DNA of 64,000 bases from Selaginella moellendorffii (taxonomy: Eukaryota; Streptophyta; Lycopodiopsida; Selaginellales; Selaginellaceae). Each line of letters begins with the position of its first letter. Positions within the stretch are counted from its first letter, which is position 1. The notes beneath the pieces were generated by a model. The model saw only the letters and a program-made list of their open reading frames with translations, made no database searches and had not been told where the DNA came from. Below are positions 1 to 11,968 of this stretch, in pieces. Both the position numbers and the translations under genes were made by a program. Location: positions 552,611 through 616,610 of the forward strand of contig NW_003314310.1 of NCBI RefSeq assembly GCF_000143415.4. The letters run 5' to 3'.

Positions 1-28
1 AAAGGGAAGATAGTATGGACAGCAGAAT

Positions 29-2040
29 GTGAGGTGGCATTTATCCACCTCAAAGGGAAGTGAGGGAAGATTCTGTATTTGGTGTTATCAGACTTTAATA
101 AGGACTTCAGACTTTGCATTAAGTGCAGTTTTGAAGCAAAATAACCATCCAGTGGCATTCTTCTTGAAGAAATTGGACAAAGCTCAGCAAAAGTGGCCTG
201 CCCATGAGAAAGAATTATTTGTAGTGGTCAAGACGCTCAAGGAGTGGCGACACTACACAGGGAGGCACTTCAAAGTTTACATGAATAATGTGACAACGAA
301 ACACTTCTTATCACAGCTTGACCTAAAAGGAAAACAAGGGCAGTGGGCTAATGCTTTGGCCGAGTTCGATTGTATAAACCTGGGAAGAACAACATCGTGG
401 TAGATGGTCTAAGTCAAAATGCAAGCATGAAGTTGGCAATATCTAGTGCGACAACAACCTTTTGGGATTATGCACAGATAACATATGAAAATGATAGTCT
501 AGCATAAGAAGTGTTGTTAAGGAACCAAGAGGCATGAAATGCTCACCAAAAAGGTGAGTTGCCAACGGAAGAGAAAATAAGTTATGCAAAACGCAATGGA
601 CTCATCTATTATAAACAAACAAGAGTGTATAGTGAACTAAGGAAGGTAGCCTTAGAAGAGTGTCATGATGGACCTCTTGCAAGACATGGCAGAGTGCCCA
701 AGACGATAGACTTACTCAAGAGGAAATATCATTGGCTAAACATGGCTAAGGACATGCAATATTATGTAAAGACATGTCCAACATATTAATAGGTCAAAGC
801 CGTGACTAAGGCTAATGGGGGTTTGTTACAAAGCCTCCCAATTTCAGATCATCCATGGAAATGTCTTACGATGGACTTTATCACGAGACTCCTCCAAGTG
901 AGGGGTTTGATGAGATATTTGTGGTGGTGGACCGGTTTTCGAAGATGGCACATTTCATACCCACCACAATGGAAGTGGATGCGAAAGGTGTAGTGAAGCT
1001 GTTCTCTGAACAAGTGGTTCGAGTGCGGGGAAGGCCAGAATAGATCATCTTAGTTCAAGATAAAATTTTCACCATCAAATTCTGGAGAACTCTCCTAGAA
1101 TAGTATCGCACCAAATTGAAATTTAGCACAGCCTATCACTCACAGACAAGTATTGGGTATTAAGTCAAGTTTGATAGCATTAACACTTTTTAATAGATGG
1201 ACAAATAGAAAAGGTAAATAGGTAGATGAAGGATTATTTGTGATGCTATGTCTCTAGAGACTAAACTGATTGGGTAAGCTATTTAGGACTTGCGGAAATG
1301 TGCTATAACAACTCACCACATTCGAATATTAGGGTAAGTCTATGGGAAGTCATCAATGGGTGAGTTATCGAAGGTCCTATAGAACTTGGTGTGGCTAAGT
1401 ATCATGGAGAGCTACCTGCAGTAGAGGCATTTACAGTGGGAAGACTTAACATTTGGAATCTAATAAGGGATTCCTTGGAACAAGCTCAACAAAGACAAAT
1501 TAAATACACGAACCAAAAGCACCGAGATGTAGAGTTCTAACCTGGGGATAAGGTGTGGCTGAACACCAAAAACCTAAGGTTACCAAGTGGGATTAATCAG
1601 AAGTTGACCCAAAGGTAAAATGCATGTATTCTTGGAAATGAATTAATCTTGAGTTCCTTAAGCAGGTTCGTAAGGCCTTATAAAATTGAGGCTCAAATTG
1701 GTAAGGTGGCTTATTGCCTCCAACTTTCTTAGGAGATGGGGCACCCTATGTTCCATGTGAACTTACTCAAGCCGTACTTTGAGAATTTGCTTCACAAGGA
1801 CCAAGTAAAACCTCTACCTTAGGTTATCTAAAGAGAAGAGGAATACAAAATCAAGGCCATCCTCAATACGCATAAGAGCAAGTAACAAGAATGTGAGGTG
1901 AGAGAGTTCCATGTGAAGTGGAAAAGATTTCCACATTGCAAAGTAATGTGGGAATCGAAGAAAAACTTAGCAAATGCGTGAGATTTAGTGGAGGAATTTT
2001 TGCAAGGTAAAACTCTATGTACTTATACAAAATTCAATTA
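29..2040 (+). pseudogene. gypsy pol remnant: RNase H, integrase, chromodomain
   Basis: RNase H is readable at about 62-400 (motifs AVLKQ, HEKELFVVVKTLKEWRHY). An integrase zinc region follows at 559-790 (HDGPLARH ... KTCPTY). The second Cys of the expected CxxC pair reads Tyr, which fits a single G-to-A change. The integrase core at 840-1140 shows MDFI and [14 protein letters not shown], but it is split between two frames and contains stops. The C-terminal tail at 1540-1800 reads GDKVWLNTKNLRLPSG, then HPMFHVNLLKPYF. A chromodomain follows at about 1890-1990 (REFHVKWKRFPHCKVMWE). At least five stops and two frame changes make it non-functional. The family call is firm; exact boundaries are not. 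Confidence 0.85.
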
Positions 2041-2204
2041 AAGAATCTATATGAGAAATTGAGCAATGTCGTATGTTAGGACCCGAAGGCATGCTGAAGG
2101 TAAACTAATTAGCATGGGTAAGCTAAGTCGACCAGGTGCAGGGAATTACACCTGACTCTTCACAGGGATGTCGAATCCATAGACGTATTCTATGGAGGTT
2201 GGGT

Positions 2205-2265
2205 TCGAGTCCCAACCTTTTAATAAAGCAAGGTTAGGTTCAAGTCCCAACCCCATACTAGGGCG
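2205..2265 (+). other. Paired tRNA T-arm-like hairpins in element G tail
   Basis: At about 2205-2222 a stem GTTGGG / CCCAAC encloses the 7-nt loop TTCGAGT, exactly the shape of a tRNA T-arm and a match to the Pol III B-box consensus GGTTCGANTCC. A second, imperfect copy follows about 30 bp later (GGTTCAAGTCCC). No other tRNA arm is visible. The same pair occurs on the minus strand of element E at about 15255-15300. Confidence 0.5.
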
Positions 2266-2443
2266 TGGTGAGGTAAGGGGTATAGGGACACCTATACTCC
2301 ATTGTCATGAGCTCTTGGTTGGGGAGGCTAACTTAGGCACACCACTAAGTGGGGGGATGCTTCTGGAGACATAGTCAACAAGTCATAAGATTAAAAAGAG
2401 ATGTTTGATGTGGGCATCAAACTTCTTCTATTAGTGGTGGAGT

Positions 2444-2668
2444 TGTAAGGAACCAACTCCCTAAGGTGTCGAAGGCTAAAGGATCCCTTAAAATACAACC
2501 AAAATGACAAAGAGTTTATCGGATGTAGAGCTATAGATCATGACATTCTAAGCTTAGCCATGTATTATTAAATGTTTTTCGCCATATGATTATATACATA
2601 AAGCTATCATAAATAATAATAAAAAAATTGTTTTATTAGAAAACATTATTTGAAATAATATTTATTAT
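2444..2668 (+). repeat. Truncated 3' LTR of element G
   Basis: Starts TGTAAGGAACC immediately after the tract GGTGGTGGAGT. The same tract borders the LTR of element E (on its minus strand, at 13748-13763). The LTR is interrupted about 225 bp in by a family A LTR, so its length is unknown. Confidence 0.6.
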
Positions 2669-3221
2669 TATGAGGTCCAAGTGTACAACTATGATGCCAT
2701 ATACTAATATTAATAGCCATACACTAAGATTAGTGTGGTGGGATTTTGATAACCATCGGATTGGTTTCAATCTGGTCTGTATATAAGTTAGGGTTTTGGG
2801 TTAATGGATGTGCACATTTTTGTATTCATTTCCATATTCCATGCACTCACATTATAGCTAAATTATTATAGTTTTTTTGTATTTATAATTTTAAATATCT
2901 TTGGTGATTTTATTAAACAAGTATAGCTACAATACTATTTTGATATGAATTAGTTTCAATCTGGACCACTCGCTCCTGTATATAAGCTAGGGTTTTTTGG
3001 GCTAATTGAGTATGCATATTTTTAAATTTCACTTAAATTTCATGCAATCATATTGGTGGAGGTGAGATGTAATTCTAATTGTCTTTGAAAAGTGTCCTTT
3101 TTTTTGAAATCTAGTTTTTGATCTAAAGCTCTCTTTCTTATAGCTTTTCATTTTTAATTTTTTGTTTTTATTCATCTTCATGGTAAAATAGTATACTCTT
3201 CCTTTGACTCTAGAGCAATAA
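2669..3221 (+). mobile_element. Family A gypsy fragment (C): LTRs, leader and first gag codons
   Basis: Positions 2669-2851 match the LTR of elements A and B: GGCCAAGTGTAC-like start, TATA-box region, and CACTCACA end. An AT-rich spacer follows. A second partial LTR (about 2945-3050) is followed by the same post-LTR sequence TTGGTGGAGGTGA, the same pyrimidine-rich leader, and a decayed start of gag at about 3180-3221. The first gag codons are recognisable by comparison with 37611 onward. It stops at 3221, where the LTR of element D copy 1 begins. Confidence 0.75.
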
Positions 3222-4346
3222 TGGCGCGAATGTGACTTCAGGTATCAAAAGTTACCTATCTGCTGTCCTTACTTACATATTCTTTTCTTACTGCCAGAAC
3301 AACAGGAGGTTGGTATTGCTAGTTCCCATTATCAGCTCCTCTTGTTCAAGTGTTAGTAAACTAGATTAGAACCTGTATTGAGCCAGATGGACATAAGGTA
3401 CGAACTCTTATATGTTTCTAGCTAATCATACTTGGCCTGGCTCTTAGTTTTCTTTTTCTCTGTCTTGCACTGGCTTGACATGAACCCTCGTGTATTGAGA
3501 CTAGTCCCTCAATATTGCTGGATGATATTACTGTGTCTGCCAAACACCTTTACTAACATGCCCTTTGTGTTAGTCTCATTTTAGTCCTAAATGCTATTTA
3601 TGGAAAGTGTCTAGATTCACTCATTTGGCATATCTATGGAATGTAGAGTTTGTCCTAAACACAATGGTGTTCATCCCATGTCTAAATTCACAATCTAGGG
3701 ACATTCTATATTTAATAAGTTTCGAGTTTGTCCTAGAGACTAACTCTTGGTACTAAAGGAAGCTTAAAGTGAAAGCCAAAAGTGTGTGTTCCTCAAGAAG
3801 GGGGGATATGGGGGGTTTCAATAGTAGGGATAGTGGATAGGTCAGGTATGGCCGACCAACCTAAGGCATAGTCTAGCTCTTGCTTGCGTGCTTATCCTTA
3901 TTCTGCATCCAGCTTAGGTCTAAGCCCAAGTTCCACACCATGCTAGCTGGTGGAGTACCTATATCCTCACGTTAGGCCACTGGTATGCTGAAATAGTGCC
4001 AAACTCTATTTGGCTATGTTTTGTATGCTGGTCCTGGCATTAGGATGTTAGATGCTCTAGGATTATTCCAAATCGTCTCATGCTTCTGTCCCTTTGCTCT
4101 TTGGGTTATATGCTTAGGAGTCACTCTATGCTCTGGTTCTTTTGCTCCTTAGCTTCAAGCTTAGGAGTTTGGCTTCGTATTTTTGTTCAATGGCCCAAGG
4201 CCCTGAAACTCAAGTTTTGCACCGCTGTATTTGGACACGTGGCATGTGGCATGTGGCATATAACACGTGGCATATAGAGGGTTTAGGTTCTGCTTCTTGG
4301 TGTTATCCTATGGTAAATTACCATAGTAAAAACCATGTGCACTACA
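3222..4346 (+). repeat. 5' LTR of element D copy 1
   Basis: Runs from TGGCGCGAATG to ...GTGCACTACA. It aligns with 6469-7467 and 20065-21203. Near its 3' end (about 4240-4275) is a cluster of CACGTGGCATGTGGC repeats. Confidence 0.75.
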
Positions 4347-4347
4347 G

Positions 4348-4360
4348 TTGGTATCAGAGG
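4348..4360 (+). other. Primer-binding site (initiator Met tRNA), D copy 1
   Basis: TTGGTATCAGAGG lies one base after the LTR end. It matches 11 bases of the common plant retroelement primer site TGGTATCAGAGC, complementary to the 3' end of initiator Met tRNA. It fixes the LTR boundary and shows plus-strand orientation. Confidence 0.8.
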
Positions 4361-6275
4361 GTGAGTCTCAGCGAATACTATCCAATGAGATTGGGCAATT
4401 AATCTTGTTGCATACACAAAGATGAAAATGATGATCTGAGTGGGTACACGTTTGGGTGCAAAGGCTTCGCAATCGTTCCTTAGGTATGGAATTGGTTACC
4501 TTTTTGTACCATATTATGTGAGCTTGCTCTTGGGCTCATAAGATGGATTGAGATGCTCCATTTGTACGAGTTTGCGCTTGGGCTTGTAAGTGAGGCATAT
4601 TAGCAACTTGAGTTACGATCAATGTTAACCTATTAGTGGTTCCATGAGTTGTTCCATGTACCGTGGGTGAAAGTAAACCTCTCTTAGGTTTGCTATGAGT
4701 GGCAAATAGGCTGGTCTGTAGCTAGTTAGCACAGCACTAGTAGATCCTTCCTAGGCATGATTATAAGTGGATTAATCAAGAGTATAGGGATTAGTCTATT
4801 GGTTCAAGTAGTTATTGCTATGCTCTCTCATAAATTTTTTCTTGGATTGGACTGAAGGCAGTGCGAATGCAAGCTTGAGGTTTAGTCAAAGATAAGACCG
4901 AAAAGAGAGTTGTCAGAGATGAAGGATCAAACACGTAAATCATCTTCTCTTTATAGAGAGATGATTTGCAATGAGGTATTAACTCATTGCTCGTGTTCAC
5001 ATTATGCAATCAAGAGCCCCTATTTTGATGCATATTGGTCTTACAAATGGTGAGTTGTAGGATGGATAACGGTGAAACGCTATACCATTTTGTCTAGGCT
5101 TGCTATTGAAGACTTGGGTTGCAATGCTTAATTCTTTTCTAAGGAACCTTGCTATTGCTCCTTGAAGTAGCTTGGTGTTAAATTAGTTTTGAGTTTGGTT
5201 GGAAAGAGAGTGGCATGAGCTTGTTTGTGTTGTAAATAAAAATTATTGGTGTTGGGTGTTATAAATCTCTATTGGTGGCATGTGGCATTTATGCTGCATT
5301 TTATTGAATACAGTTGGCACTTGATATTTACATAAGCCTTTGAAGTAATAACATTAACTTTGCTCGTGGTGTTATTTGATTGATGATCAAAACATTGTGA
5401 TTTTTATATCATATCTATGTGATAATAAGTAATATGTTTATGAAGTTGTTTCAGTAAACGATGATCAACCCCAAAGTGGTTGATAGTGAAGTTAGTCTAC
5501 TTGCATATAGTAGCATTGTAATAGATTTAACTAGATTCTCAATGGTGATCCATTATACTAAGTTTAAGTTAGTACCTTGTTTCCTCGAGAGTTTGCCCAT
5601 TAGGTGTTAAAAAGGGTTATAGCATTCATTTTGTTATTATTGGTTTATCTGTTAACACTTGGAGTAGATTGTTGGATGGAGAAGATGTCTAGTTGACGCA
5701 TTGACATCACTAGCACTTGTGTTAGTGGAAATGACATTTTTATTTCGAGTGATGAGGAATTTTCTTTAGAGTTTGATTTTCCATGTCATTTTTCTTGTTA
5801 GTGTTTTGGCTTCACATTAGATCTTGAAGGTGGTTGAAGAAGAGTGTTAGTGCAATGTTTGAAGATGTGGTTTTTATGATCAAGCCTTGGATGTTTATTT
5901 TGCAATTTACGGATGTCGATATTGGATTTGGAAATATGGGCATGATGTTAAAGGTTTAAGCATATTATGGGTCTTGAAAATTTGTGTTGAGATAAACCTT
6001 TGTGAAGTTGTTGGTAGGAGGAAGTTGGTTGAGTCTTGAAAGTTTGCATTTCTAGACTAAGAGTCATTCTTTCTCTAGGACGGGAAAATTTCCACAAAGT
6101 TTTTTAGACTTTTCCAATGGTTGATTTGTTGATCACTTGCCCGAAAACCATTCCATTTTCGTAAGTTAATACAAAATAGTGAAAGGTTGGAGTTGACTTT
6201 GGTTAGCTTAGATCTTAGTAGGTAGTTTATATGATGCGGCCCGAAAGGGATGCTGACTTTTGGGGCTAAGACAAT

Positions 6276-6360
6276 TGTTGTTATGATGGCAATAAAAAAA
6301 GAATATCCGAAAAGACTCACTGACAAGTAACTTTTGATACCCATAATCACATTCACAACA
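6276..6360 (-). repeat. Inverted tip of a D-family LTR
   Basis: The reverse complement of this 85-bp stretch is the first part of the D LTR (TGTTGTGAATGTGA, then GTATCAAAAGTTAC). It lies between truncated D copy 1 and a family A fragment, so it marks a separate minus-strand D insertion that was later deleted. Confidence 0.7.
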
Positions 6361-6468
6361 TTGTAAAATCTTGATATCTTTTGGTGACTGATGCCAAATA
6401 AGAACCTTGATTGAATAAGCAACCCCAATTGGAATAGGATGATATGTTGTAATCTTGGCCTTAAATAA
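6361..6468 (-). pseudogene. Family A pol fragment, minus strand (left part of the D copy 2 target)
   Basis: On the minus strand this matches the protease-RT linker of element A at about 39185-39305 (after-GAKIT to SPKEIKIL). The match continues at 21204-21343 on the far side of D copy 2. The complete D element therefore inserted into this family A copy, and the fragment itself is older. It is heavily decayed and AT-shifted. Confidence 0.75.
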
Positions 6469-7467
6469 TGTTGCAAATGTGACTTTGACTATCGAAAGTT
6501 ACCTATCGGCTAGTCCTTTCGGATATTCTTTCCTTACTGCCATGACGGCAGGAGGTCAGTATTGTTGGATCCTTTATTAATCTTCGTCTAAGCTAGTTGA
6601 GAAATTGGTCTTCACGTGTGCACTTGACCAGATGAGCATAAGGATGGAATTCCTAAATGCTATTAATCAAGCATACTTGACCTGGTTAGAGAAACTCATT
6701 TGTTGCCTTACACTTGCTAGTGTTGGGAACCCCCATAATATTGAGTTTGGTCCTTCAATATTTGCAAGATGATAGCTTACTATGTTTGCCAAACACCCTC
6801 GCTATCATGCCCTTTGTGTTATAAATGCTATTCATGGAAAGTGTCCAGATTTGCTCATTTGCCATATCTACGGAATGTAGAGATTGTCTTGAATACAATG
6901 GTGTTCATCCTATATCCAAATTCGCAATCTAGGGACATTCCATATTTAGTACGTTTCGAGCTTGTCCTAGAGACTACCTTCTAATACTAAGGGAGGCTTG
7001 GGGGGGGGGCATCCTTGTTCTGCGTTCGGCTTGGGTTTAAGCCCAAGTTCCACACCATGCTAGTTGGTGGAGTACCCATGTCCTTGCGTTATGCCACTGA
7101 ATAGCAGACTTCGTTTGGCTCTGTTTTGTGTGTTGGTCTTGGCATTGGGATGTTGGTTGCTCTAGGACTATTCTAAGTTGCTCTGGGCTCCTGTCCCTAC
7201 GTTCCTTGGGCTATACACTTAGGAGTCATTTCGTGCTCCAGTGCTATTGCTCCTTGGCTCCATGCTTGGGGGTTTGGTACCGTTCCTTCATTCAGTGGCC
7301 CAAGGCCTTGAAATTCGGGTTCCATACCACTGTCCTTTGGACACGTGGCATGTGGCATGTGGCATGTGGCATGTGACACGTGGCACATGAAGGGTTTAGG
7401 CTCTGCTTCCGTGATTATTCTATAGTAAATCACCATAGGATAAAGGGTAAAAACCACGTGCGCTACA
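6469..7467 (+). repeat. 5' LTR of element D copy 2
   Basis: TGTTGCAAATG ... GTGCGCTACA. At about 7337-7390 it contains two CACGTGGC boxes separated by four GCATGTGG-type units, a cluster of ACGT-core plant promoter motifs. Relative to the 3' LTR it lacks about 140 bp next to a run of nine G at about 7000. Confidence 0.8.
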
Positions 7468-7482
7468 TTTGGTATCAAAGCG
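7468..7482 (+). other. Primer-binding site, D copy 2
   Basis: TTTGGTATCAAAGC follows the LTR end directly. It is one mismatch from the initiator-Met consensus TGGTATCAGAGC. Confidence 0.75.
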
Positions 7483-10400
7483 TGAGTCTCGGTGAGTACT
7501 ATCCAATGAGATTGGGCAACTAGTCTCGTTGCATATGCAGAGATGAAAATAATGATCCGAGTGGGTATACATTTAGGTGCAAAAGACTTCGCAATCGCAA
7601 TCGATGGATGTGAGATGTTCCGTTTGCATGATTTTGCGCTTGGGCTCATAAGTGAGGCACATTAGCAACTCGAGGTTACGCTTTGAGTTGGCAGGATTAA
7701 TGTTAACCTATCGTTGGTTCCATGAGTTGTTCTATGTACCATGGGTGAAAGTAAACCTTCTCTAGGTTTGCTATGAGTGGCAAATAGGTTAATCCATAGT
7801 TGTTTAGTATGGCACTAGTGGATCCTTCCTAAGCATGATTATAAGTGGATCAATCAAGACTATAGGGATTAGTCTATTGATTCAAGTGGTCATTGCCATG
7901 CTCTCTCATAAACTTTTCTTAGATTGGACTGAAGGCAGTGTGAACGTAAGCTTGAGGTTTAGTCAAAGATAAGACCGAAAAGAGAGTTGCCAGAGATGAA
8001 GGATCAAACACGTAAATCATCTTCTCTTCATGGAGAGATGATTTGCAACGAGGTGTAACTCATTGCTCGTGTTCACGTTATACAATCAAGAGTCCCTATC
8101 TTGATGCATATTGGTTATAGTGGTGTTACAAATGGTGAGTTGTGGGATGGATAGCGGTGAAGTGTTGTCTAGGCTTGCTATTGGAAGACTTGGGTTGCAA
8201 TGCTGAATTTTTTTCTAGGACCTTGCTATTGCTCTTTGAGTAGCTTGGTGTTGGATTAGTTTTGAGTTTGGTCAAAAAGAGAGTGGCATGAGCTTGTCCG
8301 TGTTGTGAAGAAAAATTAGTGGTATTGGGTGTTATAAATCTCTATCAGTGAGGTGTAGCATTTATGTTACATTTTGTTGAATTGAGTTGGCACTTGATAT
8401 TCACATAAACCTTTGAAGTAATGACATAGGCATTACTCATGGTGTTACTCAATTGATGATCAAGTTTTTGTGATTATTATATCATATTTATGTGATAGTG
8501 AGTAATGTGTTTATGAAGTTGCTTGGTTAAACAATGATCAACCCCAAAGTGGTTGATAGTGCAACTAGTTTATTTACATATAGTAGTATTGTATTAGCTT
8601 TGACTAAATTCTTGATGGTGGTCCATTATACTAAACTTAAGTTGGTTACTTATTTTTTTGAGGGATTGCCCATTGAAGTGTTGGAAAGGGTTATAGCATT
8701 CACTTGCTATGGCTTATCAATTGATTTGTTAACACTTGGAGTAAATTATTAAAGGTGTGTAATTGAGGCATTGACATTGCTAGCACTTGTGTTAGTAGAT
8801 TTCAAGTGATGAGGAATTTTCCTTAGAGCTTGATTTTCCATATTATTTTTCTTGTTAGTGTTTGGGCTTCATATTGGATCTTGAAAGTGATTGAAGAAGA
8901 GTGTTAGTGCAATGTGGATATCTGAAGATATGGTCTTCGTGATCAAGTCTTGGATGTTGGAAAAATGGGCAAGTTGAAAAATGTGCAAGGCTTAAATATA
9001 TTATGGGGTCTTGAAAATTTGTATTGAGGTGAACCTACGTGAAGCTGTTAGTAAGAAGAAGTTGATTGAGTCTTGAAAGTTTGCATTTCTGGACTGAGAG
9101 TCATTCTTTCACTAGGATGGAAAATTTTCCACAAATTTTCTTAGACTTTTCCAATGGTTGACCTATTGATCACTTTGCTCGAAAACCATTCTGTTTTTGT
9201 AAACCAATACAAACTAGTGAAAGGGTTAAAGTTGACTTCAATTAGTTTAGACCTTGGTAAGTAGTTTGTATGATGCGACCCGAAAGGGATGTTGACTTTT
9301 GAGGCTAAAGTAATTGAGTTGGATAGAGTCTAGAGTTGGTGTAGAAAAGTGGCTATTGCGTTTTTTTAGAAAGATGACCCTTGTGCCTTTCTTTTGTAGT
9401 ATTATGCTTGGTGGTAGGTTGCACCTTGCATTTCACTAAACTCTATGAGAGTAGTAAACTCTCATTGATCTTGACTTGGTCTTGGTGGCCCTGCACCTTG
9501 CCTGAGGATGGTGAAGTCCAACTTAGTTGTTTGAGGTTGAGATGTTGATATCTATACTATAGCTTTGTCTATAAAGAGGTTGTGTACCGTTATGAGCCAA
9601 TCTCATGGTCTTCACTTTAGTTTCGATTGAGTGTTGATAATGTATAGCTAACCTGTTCAAGGCATGCTCAGAGCTATTAGCTAGAGGTGTTGGTGAGTTT
9701 ATTGCGGTTGAGTTCGATTCGAGTAGTCATTTAGTTCGTGCTTATCCATGAACCTTTATCTCGTGTTTGGGGTATTATGTTCATGTTAGACAAGTATATG
9801 ACTCGATAACGTGAGTTTAGTGTTTGGGTCTTGTGAAAGCAAGTTGAAAAGTGATTGTTGATTGCTTTTCAACTAATGATTGCTTGTAGATTTTGTCAAG
9901 GACTATTGACACTTGCTTCACTCGATAATAATTTAGCAGTGATAGACTTGCTTTATTAAATGGTATTGCGGAGGATCGTGTCGTTAAACTTACATGGTTT
10001 TTTTATGTTGGCATGTCGACTCTACTTCTGTCGATATCATTTGGTTGCATTTAGTTTGTAGTGTTGAATTTCATTGAGTTTTGGACGTGGTGAATCACTC
10101 CTTAATGAAGTGTTATCACTAACTGAGTAATGTTGGAGGATTGGTCTCGGATACTGAGTAAGGCATCTTCAACTTTGGTTAGCTTAGTTACTAGGGAGTT
10201 TCAAGTGGTGATTCACTCTTGCTTTCTTCTAGCCTTGTTCTGGTGTTGATGGCATTGAAGTAATATTTTATTGTTAACATTGTTGATGTTGAGATTTGAG
10301 TGAAATGAGATGTTTCTCTATAGGATTAATATTGAGTTTCATTAGTCTTGACATAAATAGTGTTGATGATTTGGTTGTAGCTTAGTGTTATTGGCATTTG

Positions 10401-11963
10401 TGCATTTGTTAGTTAGCAACTATGTTGGCGTTCAAACGAGTAGAGTGGCAAGTTTGAGTTAGTTGCATTTTAGACGGAATTGCTTAGTAAAGGTTGAAGT
10501 TTAGTTTTTTTTCTTTGAAAAGTGATTTAGTCATAGACTATATTAACTTTACAAAAGGAAGAGTTAGTGATCGATATTGACGTGATTAAATCCTTGTTGG
10601 ATTTGAGTTGGGATATATCGATCATTAATAATTATTCTTGTGCTTGTTATGATGTGAGTTACGTGTTACTATAGATGGATTTATGGAAGATTGTTTAATG
10701 ATCACTAATCGAGCATAGCTTCGTTATGCTTAGCTTTTAGATTGATGCAGATATGCTCTTTATTAGCTTTGGCATTATGAAGTTTAGCTTATGAATGTGT
10801 TGAGGAGAATATTGTGGGTTGTACCATGATTTCTTCTTTAGCATTGAAATTAGTTCATGCAAGACTCGTGATCATTGTTAGGAAAGACTTGGCCATTCCG
10901 CATGGTCTTGAAATGGTTGAGGAAGCACGACTTACCCGAGCTCATCGGCCCCAACACCATAATTATCCTAAACTTCTTCAAGCTTTTTATTCCTTGAGTT
11001 TTCATGTTTGTGGTTCATTTGTTAGAAGTTGTTGGGGAAGGCATTTTGACTCATACCTTCGTTGTTGAAGTTAGTATTTGCATCCAGCAATCATTGGTGA
11101 TGATTGACTATCATCTAGACTAGTTGATTATCCTCATCAAAAAGTTTTGCTTGATTACTGTTGATACAGAATGATCCGTTATTCTTTGAAATGGTGGAGT
11201 CCTTCTTTAATGATGATTTTGTATATCTCTTTTTGATGGGATGATTGATGATCTTTCATGATAGTTAGTTGTTCTTTTTGATGGTTTATGGCTTTTTGCA
11301 ATACCACATGTTCTATGTGGTTTGCCTTGGATTGATATCTTGGGTTTGAGATATCGGTAGGATGTTGTTAATGCTTGCTTAAAAAACTCTAGTTCCTTCG
11401 TATTGTTGACTAGGATTTAGTCAGATTAGTTGGTGTGATAATTGGCATGAATGGGTATTTGTTGGTTTTGCCGCATTCATTCTGTTCTATTGATTATTGC
11501 TTGAATTTGTTCTAGTAGTTTGGGATGTTATTTCCTTCGGGTGATACATTTGCGAGCATTTTCCTTTCCAGTCGATGATACTTTGTGTTCTTTGAGTTAT
11601 CTTTCGTAAATTGTTTGGCACTCTGTCTGCAATCTTTGATAGTTATGTTTTGTCATTAGGTGTCCTTGATGATACACTAGCTATTGAATTTTGTTAGACG
11701 ATGAATCCTATGTTTCCAAAAATATGATGATCTTGGTGGTTCCTATACTCTAATACTGGTTTATCGGATGATAACATACTTGGAATACTTTCGTGTTCTA
11801 ATCTAAGAATTATTCACTGATAATTCTGACTCTAAGATATCATTGTCTAATGACTTTGATATTGTTCATCTATTGATCTTTGAGTTTGGGCCAATATAGG
11901 CAGACTGGCTTTGGCACTTCGTATGCATGGTGAAATCTTTAATCATGGGGTAGCTACTGTCGA
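7483..11963 (+). other. Non-coding interior of element D copy 2 (5' part)
   Basis: No gene is recognised over 4.5 kb. The longest frames (for example 72 and 84 codons at 8534 and 10814) do not resemble any retroviral or host protein and are not kept in the other D copies. The stretch aligns with 4362-6275 of copy 1 and, from about 9425 on, with 22060-24530 of copy 3. The strand is T/G-rich. Confidence 0.7.
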
Positions 11964-11968
11964 CGGGT

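Larger units (their letters stand above)
1..2668 (+). mobile_element. 3' half of a degenerate Ty3/gypsy chromovirus (element G)
   Basis: The window opens inside a gypsy-type retrotransposon. In order it holds RNase H, the integrase zinc region, the integrase core, the GPY/F-like tail, a chromodomain, a non-coding tail (about 2040-2443) and the start of a 3' LTR at 2444. The LTR start (TGTAAGGAACC) directly follows a purine-rich tract, GGTGGTGGAGT. The chromodomain assigns it to the chromoviruses, whose chromodomain binds modified histones and guides integration. It is dead: frameshifts and in-frame stops occur throughout. The LTR is cut off at about 2668, where a family A fragment begins. The 5' part lies outside the window. 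Confidence 0.85.
3222..6275 (+). mobile_element. Element D copy 1: 5' LTR and 5' internal region, truncated
   Basis: A 1.1-kb LTR (3222-4346) is followed by an initiator-Met tRNA primer site and about 1.9 kb of internal sequence. That sequence aligns by eye with 7468-9316 of the complete copy. The internal sequence has no open reading frame longer than chance and no recognisable retroviral domain. The copy ends at about 6275, where it joins an inverted piece of the same LTR. Its 3' LTR is missing, so no target duplication can be tested. Confidence 0.75.

Noticed and set aside
2205-2265. A real tRNA gene
   Set aside because: Only T-arm-like hairpins are present. No acceptor stem, D arm or anticodon arm can be folded around them.
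3217-3221. AATAA before D copy 1 as evidence of target preference (also AATAA at D copy 2)
   Set aside because: Copy 1 has no right end to confirm a duplication, and AATAA is common in AT-rich sequence.
6075-6476. 133-codon minus-strand ORF as a host gene
   Set aside because: It runs across three joined element fragments (D interior, inverted D tip, family A pol in a shadow frame), so it is a chimera by chance.
8534-8752. 72-codon ORF in the D interior as a retroelement protein
   Set aside because: Not kept open in the corresponding part of D copy 1 (about 5460-5680), and no domain is recognisable.
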